Shown here one piece after another: positions 43,257-49,863 of a DNA stretch of 64,000 nt (positions are counted from its first letter, which is position 1; every line of letters starts with the position of its first letter). The stretch spans positions 33,462-97,461 of the forward strand of contig JBMNVT010000009.1 in the NCBI GenBank assembly GCA_050947015.1, read 5' to 3'. The notes beneath the pieces were generated by a model. That model saw only the letters and a list, made by a program, of their open reading frames with translations. It had not been told where the DNA came from and did not search any database. The stretch comes from CAKXIK01 sp050947015. Its GTDB lineage: Bacteria; Bacillota; Clostridia; Oscillospirales; Acutalibacteraceae. The position numbers and the translations under genes were made by a program.

Positions 43257-43676
43257 TCAGCGCATACGAACTCTGCTTTTGCGGTTGACGCCCAAAATGC
43301 CGCCGACGGCACCAAAAAAAATCATCAGCGCCAGCTTGATGAAAGCCGCCGACGCCAGCGGCTCCCGGACAAGGATAACACCACAGAGAAACAGCAGCGC
43401 AAACAGAAGCAGCCCGGATGAGAATCCGTAAAGGATCCCTCTCCGCCGGGCAATTCCGCCCGCGACACAACCGCCGACAAACGCGCCGACACTGGCCGCG
43501 GCAATTGTGAGTGGAACCGCAGCCGCCTGCGGAACCTGCCGCAGTTTTACAAAAACCACTGTGAACAGCAAAATCAGCAGCATAATCACCGCGGCCCCCG
43601 CGGCGCTTCCCCAGCAAACGGCACGAATATGGTTCCAGAAAGAATTTTCCCGAGCGGCAGATTTTCCGGAGCGCAT
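43257..43676 (-). CDS. TIGR04086-family membrane protein
   Basis: The 139-residue protein has four membrane helices (AGAAVIMLLILLFTVVFV; VPLTIAAASVGAFVGGCVAG; GILYGFSSGLLLFALLF; AFIKLALMIFFGAVGGILG) and a Gly-rich turn VGGCVAGGIARRRG. The family is found beside yajC in Clostridia, as here, but has no assigned function. It follows yajC by about 70 bases and is probably in the tgt-yajC transcript. Confidence 0.8.
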   Translation of the reverse strand: MRSGKSAARENSFWNHIRAVCWGSAAGAAVIMLLILLFTVVFVKLRQVPQAAAVPLTIAAASVGAFVGGCVAGGIARRRGILYGFSSGLLLFALLFLCGVILVREPLASAAFIKLALMIFFGAVGGILGVNRKSRVRMR

Positions 43677-43749
43677 TGCAGTTCCCCCTTCTGGATCAAA
43701 ATCAATCCTGCTTCATTATATTGCGGGGGAAAAGAAAAAATACCGAAAC

Positions 43750-44112
43750 TTACTTCGTTTCCGCCTCGTCGTGCACCGTGTCGCAACTGCCGATCGCCCA
43801 TTTTTTGATGCGAACCTTGCTGCGGTCGGCGCCTGTTTCAATCACGATGGATTCAGTTTCTTCCTTGATGCTGACCACACGTCCCATGATTCCGCCGATC
43901 GTGGTAATATCATCACCAACCTGCAGGCTGTCGCGCATTTTCTGCTCAGCCTTTTTACGTTTGTTCTGCGGGCGAATCAGCATAAAATACATCAGAACGA
44001 CCATCAGCAAAATCGGAAGCAGACTAACCAGCAGAGAAACCGTAGAATTGCCCTGCTCCGGCGTTGACCCGGCCGCGGTGCTTGCAAGGGAAATCATTTG
44101 CGAAATCATCAT
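43750..44112 (-). CDS. yajC: Preprotein translocase subunit YajC
   Basis: YajC is an accessory of the Sec-DF complex. The 120-residue protein has one membrane helix (LLPILLMVVLMYFMLIRPQ, followed by NKRKK), then DSLQVGDDITTIGGIMGRVV and IETGADRSKVRIKKWAI. A Ser/Thr-rich N-terminus precedes the helix. The ATG was chosen 11 bases after GAGGAG; an in-frame GTG abuts the site. It lies downstream of tgt, the usual tgt-yajC arrangement. Confidence 0.93.
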   Translation of the reverse strand: MMISQMISLASTAAGSTPEQGNSTVSLLVSLLPILLMVVLMYFMLIRPQNKRKKAEQKMRDSLQVGDDITTIGGIMGRVVSIKEETESIVIETGADRSKVRIKKWAIGSCDTVHDEAETK

Positions 44113-44209
44113 TTGTTTGTACACTCCTCAAAAAGTTATGCATTCATTATAACAACAATCCCTCACTCCTGCAAGAGAGTTCACAAGAGTTAACAAAATT
44201 TTTGCTTTT

Positions 44210-45340
44210 TTAAATCCTTCGATCCAGCTTTTCAAAATTTTCCGCATGGAACTGCGTAAAACGGTCCTCTTCAATCGCTGCGCGCACACGTTCCATCAGC
44301 GTGTTATAAAACCAGAGATTGTGCATCACAGAAAGGCGCATGGCAAGCATTTCTCCGCTTTTAAACAGATGCCGAATGTAGGCGCGGGAAAAATTTTTGC
44401 ACACGGGGCAGTCGCATTCCGGGTCCAACGGCAGCGGGTCGGCCTGATATTTGTTGTTCATAATGTTCAGTGCGCCGTTCCAGGTGAAGATTCTGCCGTG
44501 ACGGGCATTGCGGCTGGGCATTACGCAATCGAACATATCGACGCCGAGCCGAACCGCTTCCAGAATATTGCCCGGCGTGCCGACGCCCATCAGATAACGC
44601 GGTTTTTCCGGCGGCATTTCCGGTTCAACGACGGAAATAATGCGATACATATCGGCCGCGGGCTCTCCCACAGCCAAGCCGCCGATGGCATAACCGTCCA
44701 GGTCGAGCTTTGCAATCATTTTCATATTCTCCACGCGCAGATCGTCGAACGTGCAGCCCTGATTGATCCCGAACAGCCATTGCCTCGGATTTACAGCATC
44801 ATCCGAGGCATTGAGACGCCTCATTTCCGCTTTGCAGCGCTCCAGCCAGCGCACCGTACGCGCACAGGATTGCCGCGCATAATCCAGCTGGGCCGGATTT
44901 TCTACGCATTCGTCAAAGGCCATGGCAATCGTTGAACCCAGATGAGACTGAATCTGCATGCTTTCTTCCGGCCCCATAAAAATACGGGTGCCATCCATAT
45001 GTGATGCAAACTGCACGCCCTCCTCGGTAATTTTTCGCAGAGAAGCAAGTGAAAAAACCTGAAAACCGCCGCTGTCTGTCAGCACAGGGCCGCTCCAGCG
45101 TGTAAATTCCCGAACGCCGCCAAGCGAACGAATCAGTTCATCGCCCGGACGAATGTGAAGATGGTACGTATTGCAAAGTTGAATCTGGCATTTCAGTTCC
45201 TTTAGGTCGAGCGCCGAAACAGCCCCTTTGATGGCGCCGCTGGTCGCTACATTCATAAATACGGGGGTCTGAACGGTTCCGTGGGGTGTTTCCAGCACTC
45301 CGCGGCGGGCGCGACCCTCCTGTTTGATGATTTTAAGCAT
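44210..45340 (-). CDS. tgt: tRNA-guanine transglycosylase
   Basis: Tgt swaps guanine 34 of GUN-anticodon tRNAs for preQ1 (or queuine). The 376-residue protein has nucleophile/acid Asp motifs VLTDSGGFQVFSL and RLGVDMFDCVMPSRNARHG, substrate loop GGLAVGEPAADMYRI and the zinc site CDCPVCKNFSRAYIRHL. The window also encodes queA and trhP, so three wobble-uridine/guanosine modifiers occur together, though not in one operon. Confidence 0.97.
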   Translation of the reverse strand: MLKIIKQEGRARRGVLETPHGTVQTPVFMNVATSGAIKGAVSALDLKELKCQIQLCNTYHLHIRPGDELIRSLGGVREFTRWSGPVLTDSGGFQVFSLASLRKITEEGVQFASHMDGTRIFMGPEESMQIQSHLGSTIAMAFDECVENPAQLDYARQSCARTVRWLERCKAEMRRLNASDDAVNPRQWLFGINQGCTFDDLRVENMKMIAKLDLDGYAIGGLAVGEPAADMYRIISVVEPEMPPEKPRYLMGVGTPGNILEAVRLGVDMFDCVMPSRNARHGRIFTWNGALNIMNNKYQADPLPLDPECDCPVCKNFSRAYIRHLFKSGEMLAMRLSVMHNLWFYNTLMERVRAAIEEDRFTQFHAENFEKLDRRI

Positions 45341-45371
45341 CCGATTTCTCAGCCTTTCCGCTCAAATTTAT

Positions 45372-45413
45372 AAAAAGGACGGTACGCCGGTGCCCCAGCA
45401 TACCGTCCTTTTT
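45372..45413. terminator. Terminator of the AT-rich ABC operon
   Basis: AAAAAGGACGGTA and TACCGTCCTTTTT form a 13-bp stem; T-runs occur on both strands. It separates the AT-rich operon from tgt. Confidence 0.92.
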
Positions 45414-45483
45414 ATTTATTATATCGGCTTTTACATGGGAAGTCAACGTAAAAATTGCAGCTCAGCGCGGGAAACCGCGTAGT

Positions 45484-46224
45484 CTAATTACCATGACTGT
45501 AAGATATTCTATCCATGATCTTTTGCTTAACAGAAAGAAACTTTCTGTACGAGTCTTGATCCTTGAGCAATATTTCATATGTGCTGATATCCTTGTACAA
45601 CGGATATTCATCCGGTAATTGATATTCGGAAAGCGCAACAGAATCTGTCGCCCATATCTTCGCACACGGACATTCAACAAAAATATATTTTTCAGGGTCA
45701 CTGTTTAAAATGTTATCAGGGTCATACGCATTCAGGAAAAGAATATAATCCTTTTCCTGATTTAGAAGCGGTGAAACTTCATATGGCCGCTGACCGGGAA
45801 GTAAGTAGAGATTATTTTCTTTAGAAACATGAAATCCTTTCTCAATTTTCTTCCAAATTGACGGGCTGTCTGCAATCCAATCGTCTATCCGGAAAGAGCT
45901 GTATGAAACCGCTTCGTACACACTAATTGTGCTTTTTTCTAAAGTTTTATCTCCCTTTTCAACCGATAATACCTCAACTTCCGACAAAAAACACCGATTT
46001 CTTGCGGTTCTATTTCCGGTAAACTTAGCAACCACAATCAAATCAGCCTCATTCCAAAGACTGTCGATATCAACCTCTTCAAAATCAAATGAAAAATAAT
46101 TATAGCCTAATTCATTCATATCGGCTTTACTGTTATCCGTAAAATTTGACCGTGTCGTCATTCCCGTGAATATACAAATGCACAAAAGCAACGATAAAAC
46201 TATTACGCAATATCTGTATTTCAT
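45484..46224 (-). CDS. Exported, membrane-anchored protein of unknown function
   Basis: The 246-residue protein starts with a hydrophobic segment (YCVIVLSLLLCICIFTGM) that could be a signal peptide or anchor; a clear lipobox is missing. The rest is hydrophilic, acidic and probably extracellular, with DEADLIVVAKFTGN-like core text (NEADLIVVAKFTGNRT) and EKDYILFLNAYDPDN, a pattern that looks like a compact beta domain. I do not recognise a family. It is the last gene of the AT-rich operon, with AAGGAGG at the start, and may be a partner or sensor of the exporter. Confidence 0.7.
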   Translation of the reverse strand: MKYRYCVIVLSLLLCICIFTGMTTRSNFTDNSKADMNELGYNYFSFDFEEVDIDSLWNEADLIVVAKFTGNRTARNRCFLSEVEVLSVEKGDKTLEKSTISVYEAVSYSSFRIDDWIADSPSIWKKIEKGFHVSKENNLYLLPGQRPYEVSPLLNQEKDYILFLNAYDPDNILNSDPEKYIFVECPCAKIWATDSVALSEYQLPDEYPLYKDISTYEILLKDQDSYRKFLSVKQKIMDRISYSHGN

Positions 46225-46282
46225 AACAGCCTCCTTGTTTGTGAATTTCTCTCTGCTATCTCATTAAAAATTCATTCACGTT

Positions 46283-46930
46283 TTACCGTATTTCTTCATT
46301 TACGATTTTTCCGGCGGAAAGCGTATAGACACGACTGCACAGCTGGTAAAGATCTGCTTTATTATGACTCGCAATCAATACTGTAGTCCCACGTTCACGT
46401 TCTTTCTGAATAATAGAGTAAAAACGTTCAATTCCTTCTTCGTCCAAGGCATTTGTTGGCTCATCTAAAATCAACAACTCGGGGTTTTCCATAATTGCCT
46501 GCGCCAAAGCAAGCCGCTGCTTCTGACCAAGGCTATATTTCTTATATTTTCTTGTATCCTTCGGAGAAAGCCCGACTTGATAAAGCGATTCTTCTATTTG
46601 ATTCTCATTAATGCTGTTTCTTATTGAAGCCAACAACTTCAAATTTTCAAATCCCGTATAATCCGGCCAAAATCCAACCGATTCAATAATAATCCCCAGA
46701 TTTTCCGGAAAAGACACATCGACGCCAATTCGTTTCGAAAAAACAGATATTTCTCCCTCTGTGAGATGAATCAGTCCTGCGATTGCCCGGAACAGCATCG
46801 TTTTCCCTGATCCATTTATTCCGCAAAAACCATATACTTCTCCTTTTTTCAGCGACAAGCATATATTATCAAGAATTAAGTTTTCTTTGATCTTTTTTGT
46901 TACTCCGCAAAGTTCAATACCGTCGTTCAA
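46283..46930 (-). CDS. ABC transporter ATPase (ABC-2 type)
   Basis: The 215-residue ATPase has Walker A GINGSGKT, signature YSLGQKQRLALA, Walker B LLILDEPTNALD and switch His IASHN. It is of the short type that pairs with ABC-2 permeases in antibiotic or bacteriocin export and immunity. The TTG eight bases after AGGAGG is taken as start; an in-frame GTG abuts the site. It is the only ATPase in the operon and must serve the three permeases encoded upstream. Confidence 0.88.
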   Translation of the reverse strand: MNDGIELCGVTKKIKENLILDNICLSLKKGEVYGFCGINGSGKTMLFRAIAGLIHLTEGEISVFSKRIGVDVSFPENLGIIIESVGFWPDYTGFENLKLLASIRNSINENQIEESLYQVGLSPKDTRKYKKYSLGQKQRLALAQAIMENPELLILDEPTNALDEEGIERFYSIIQKERERGTTVLIASHNKADLYQLCSRVYTLSAGKIVNEEIR

Positions 46931-46942
46931 CGACCGCACCTC

Positions 46943-47662
46943 CTATATTAAATCAATTCTTTTTAACTGCACAGTTCCAATACTTAATTCGACCGTAATG
47001 ATTATCAGAAAATAAAATACGGAATACAAAATCGTAAAGTTTGGTAAAACAGAAAAGTGCCATTGATACACAGCCTGAACAGAAGGAAGTATAAACAGCA
47101 AAGCGTTTGGGGACATAATCAGCAAAGAAAGAGAAATAAGATGCAACAAAATAACGATGGACACACACTTAACCGGAGCGATTTTAATTGATAACAAATT
47201 TTCAAGCAGCAGGATTGGAAACATCATCAGCACATTCCACAGCACAATCCACAACAGCATTGGTACTTCTTTGATAAGGAAAAAGAAATTTTTGTTTTTG
47301 ACCGCTAACAACACGAACATGCTCACGGCATAAATCAAGTAAAACGCCAACCAATAGGAAAACAGAATCAGCACTTTCTTTATCAACCATTTTGTCCGGT
47401 TTTTTGTACGTGTAAATATGTAAACACACATACTTTCAAAATCACTTTTGAAGAAATCACCCCATAGATACAAAAAGAGCGTTGATGGAAGCAGAAGAAG
47501 TATGATAAGAAAGGGATTCGTCTCCGCATTCAAATAAGTACCGTCAAAAAATGACAGAAGACTCTCCGATGGACCGATCGAAAAATTTCTGATCAAAAAA
47601 TAGGATGTTATAAGGGCAACCGCGGCAGCTAAAAGCAACCTTTTATCATACGATCTATTCAT
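46943..47662 (-). CDS. Polytopic permease-like protein of the AT-rich operon (third of three)
   Basis: The 239-residue protein has six predicted membrane helices and almost no extracellular domain. A cytosolic loop FESMCVYIFTRTKNRTKWL resembles the corresponding loop of the preceding gene (VVVRYRKRTDYLWL), suggesting relation by duplication. The style recalls DUF2705-like permeases of bacteriocin-associated ABC clusters, but I cannot make a firm match. A GGAG site precedes the ATG, and it overlaps the upstream gene by eight bases. Confidence 0.75.
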   Translation of the reverse strand: MNRSYDKRLLLAAAVALITSYFLIRNFSIGPSESLLSFFDGTYLNAETNPFLIILLLLPSTLFLYLWGDFFKSDFESMCVYIFTRTKNRTKWLIKKVLILFSYWLAFYLIYAVSMFVLLAVKNKNFFFLIKEVPMLLWIVLWNVLMMFPILLLENLLSIKIAPVKCVSIVILLHLISLSLLIMSPNALLFILPSVQAVYQWHFSVLPNFTILYSVFYFLIIITVELSIGTVQLKRIDLI

Positions 47663-48341
47663 TTTCCGTACTCCTGTTTAAAAAATCTATTTTTGAGGTA
47701 CCGATTAAAACAAGAACACTTAACAATGCAAAGCATCCGAAAAAGAATCCTATGCTGCTAAAAACGGAAGTCTCCGTTCCTATACCGGCAACACGCCTCC
47801 ACCCTATGTAGAACAAATCGTATGGCAGAAAGAATGTCATAAAGTCATATATGCAATACAATGCGATCCCTATAAAAGCTGCCGCATTGTTTTTTGTAAC
47901 AATTACAATCAAAAAGTAAATCAACGCAATTGAGGCAAAGAAAACGGTTGCAACAATCTGCACAAGAGAATAAAACGACAGAACGGAAACAGTTATGGGA
48001 CATCCTAAAAGCAGGCTCAATCCGAAGGATGTAGCATTGGCGATTCCGCAAAACAAAAAAGCCTGTATCAGCGCTGTTTGCATCAAAAGCCAAAGATAAT
48101 CTGTTCTTTTTCGATATCGCACTACGACAATATCGGAAAAAAACAGCTTGCTCTTTTGAAAAATTACCCAGCCAAAAACTATCGGAAATATGATGCAAAA
48201 AAAGCCGGGCGGATTCAGACACGAATAAAGATCTTCTGTCGTCATGATTGCTGCGTTTCCAAACGACAAATATTGATATATTCTGAGTGCAACAACTGCG
48301 GCTGCAAAATATGCGATATATCTTTTTTCTGTTCCAATCAT
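47655..48341 (-). CDS. Polytopic permease-like protein of the AT-rich operon (second of three)
   Basis: The 228-residue protein has about six membrane helices (for example CIIFPIVFGWVIFQKSKLFF and ALIYFLIVIVTKNNAAAF). The ATG overlaps the upstream stop as ATGA, so translation is coupled; a TTG 12 codons upstream is a less likely start. It shares the R-K-R-T-x-x-x-W cytosolic loop with its neighbour. No family is recognised with confidence. Confidence 0.75.
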   Translation of the reverse strand: MIGTEKRYIAYFAAAVVALRIYQYLSFGNAAIMTTEDLYSCLNPPGFFCIIFPIVFGWVIFQKSKLFFSDIVVVRYRKRTDYLWLLMQTALIQAFLFCGIANATSFGLSLLLGCPITVSVLSFYSLVQIVATVFFASIALIYFLIVIVTKNNAAAFIGIALYCIYDFMTFFLPYDLFYIGWRRVAGIGTETSVFSSIGFFFGCFALLSVLVLIGTSKIDFLNRSTENE

Positions 48342-49168
48342 AAAATCAATTCTTTTCCTTTTTTCGTTTGATTCCAAATCACTGCAACAGCACCTGACAG
48401 CAGTAAAAGCGGAAGGATGAAAAAGCCCAACGCGCTTGATCCCATATAATTAGCACCGGGATATAATTGATAGATCGGCTGATACTTCATCGGAAGTATC
48501 AGGCTGAGAAAAAGCAGGAATAACTGTGGAACGGCAAGAACGACTAACCGATTCTTTATGAAAAAGGATGAAGCAAAAGAAATCAGTGCAAGGATGCCCG
48601 CCCAAATTGAAGACCAGAAAATAAAAATTAAATTATGCAGATAAGGAAAGTTATATCTTAATTCAGGAAATACGCCCATGTCCAAAGTGATGGGCACACG
48701 ATATTCCGGTGTATTGATATGTCCAACAAAATGCCCATCAGCAGGAAAGACAATAAACATTAACAACTGGGAAAATAAAAAGAAGCATAAATAAGTCAAA
48801 AAAACTCCCACGAATATCACAATCCCACCGGCACGCAAATACTCTTGAAACCCAGAGGAGCGAACCGTTGAGATTGAAAAAATACGGTATTGTTTTTCTG
48901 TCATAAAAAAGTCTGAATACATGAGCGACGCAAGAAAACCGAAAAAGACAAATACAAATATTCTTCCTGCCTGGTTTTCATATGTATCAAGATAAAAGCA
49001 CCAGCCTGTTGCAGCAGAAATATTGCAGCTTTGATCGATCCCCCGCAAATAGAAGCATTCTTCGGTAAACATGGCTGTAAGAATGACTCCCAACATAAGA
49101 ACCGAAAATTTATATTCATTTCGTTTGGTCATATTTGCAATATGAAATTTTATTAACGACATATTCAT
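48338..49168 (-). CDS. Polytopic permease-like protein of the AT-rich operon (first of three)
   Basis: The 276-residue protein has six membrane helices and a larger extracellular segment between helices 3 and 4 (DGHFVGHINTPEYRVPITLD). A cytosolic segment TEKQYRIFSISTVRSSGFQEYLRAG lies where ABC-2 permeases have their coupling helix. The ATG at MNMSLIKF is 12 bases after GAGG. It is separated from the secreted-protein gene by a stable hairpin without T-run, so the whole cluster is probably one transcript with reduced flow into the permeases. Confidence 0.75.
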   Translation of the reverse strand: MNMSLIKFHIANMTKRNEYKFSVLMLGVILTAMFTEECFYLRGIDQSCNISAATGWCFYLDTYENQAGRIFVFVFFGFLASLMYSDFFMTEKQYRIFSISTVRSSGFQEYLRAGGIVIFVGVFLTYLCFFLFSQLLMFIVFPADGHFVGHINTPEYRVPITLDMGVFPELRYNFPYLHNLIFIFWSSIWAGILALISFASSFFIKNRLVVLAVPQLFLLFLSLILPMKYQPIYQLYPGANYMGSSALGFFILPLLLLSGAVAVIWNQTKKGKELIL

Positions 49169-49195
49169 AACAGCAACATACCTCAGTCCCATTCT

Positions 49196-49239
49196 GCTTC
49201 AAAGAGAAAGGCCATCAGAAAGGCTCTTCTCTTTGAAGC
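49196..49239. other. Intercistronic hairpin between the secreted-protein gene and the permeases
   Basis: GCTTCAAAGAGAA and TTCTCTTTGAAGC form a perfect 13-bp stem with further GCC/GGC pairing in the loop. On the minus strand (the operon's direction) no T-run follows, so it should protect or process the secreted-protein mRNA rather than terminate it. Confidence 0.75.
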
Positions 49240-49258
49240 TTTTGCATGCAAATTTTAA

Positions 49259-49675
49259 TTACGAAAAATCAGCATATCCCGAAACCTGCCATCCTGTTGC
49301 AATCCAAGAACCTGCATACGCCCTTGCTCTCGCTTTTCCGCTCCATGCCGTATAGTATAAAAACGATGTAGCAGTAGTGGCATTGTAAGAACAGAATTGT
49401 CTTTCCGTTGCCTGATAAATGTTATCATCAACCATTTTATCAAACCAGATATAGGCAGTACAATTTGGTTTTGTGATCCGGTTATAAGCGTACACATTAG
49501 CCTTATTATTGCGACGATTACCTTCTCGGAGAGTTGCGTGCTGTTGGAACGCCGGAAGAGACACGTCATAAGAAGTGGTAGCGTTTTCCGTTATTCCGAA
49601 AACACTTGGAACGGAAAGAGCGAGCAGCAAAGCGACGGAAATAAATAACACGATCTTTTTACTTGCTTTTTTCAT
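49259..49675 (-). CDS. Small secreted protein, possible bacteriocin or DUF2712-like peptide
   Basis: The 138-residue precursor has a clear Sec signal (KKIVLFISVALLLALSVPS, probable cleavage after VFG near residue 27). The mature part of about 110 residues is basic, rich in Tyr, Asn, Thr and Ala, with two cysteines (residues 72 and 95) that could form a disulfide. Repeating aromatic/small patterns (ATSFLYYTAWSGKARARAYA) suggest a beta fold. It heads the operon, has an excellent AAAGGAG site and consensus promoter, and is followed by three permeases and an ATPase. This is the layout of lactococcin-972- or DUF2712-type loci, but neither match is certain. Confidence 0.7.
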   Translation of the reverse strand: MKKASKKIVLFISVALLLALSVPSVFGITENATTSYDVSLPAFQQHATLREGNRRNNKANVYAYNRITKPNCTAYIWFDKMVDDNIYQATERQFCSYNATTATSFLYYTAWSGKARARAYAGSWIATGWQVSGYADFS

Positions 49676-49794
49676 GATTTTGTCTCCTTTCTTTTCCCCA
49701 TAAACAATTTTTCTGTTATCAATGTGTTATCATAGGCATCACTCCCCTTTTTCGTTATCTAAAAAAATTCATATCGTTTCCTTTTCTGTATATA

Positions 49795-49823
49795 AGTATA
49801 CTATAAGGTGTGATTTTTGTCAA
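49795..49823 (-). promoter_or_regulatory. Promoter of the AT-rich secreted-protein/ABC operon
   Basis: TTGACA, 17 bases and TATACT on the minus strand, giving a leader of about 110 bases. Confidence 0.88.
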
Positions 49824-49863
49824 CTTTTAAATGCTAAAAATTGTGTAAAATATAAAATATTTG

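Noticed and set aside
43085..43315. Overlapping 52- to 76-codon frame in the TIGR04086-proC gap
   Set aside because: No ribosome site and no sensible composition; it overlaps the end of the TIGR04086 gene.
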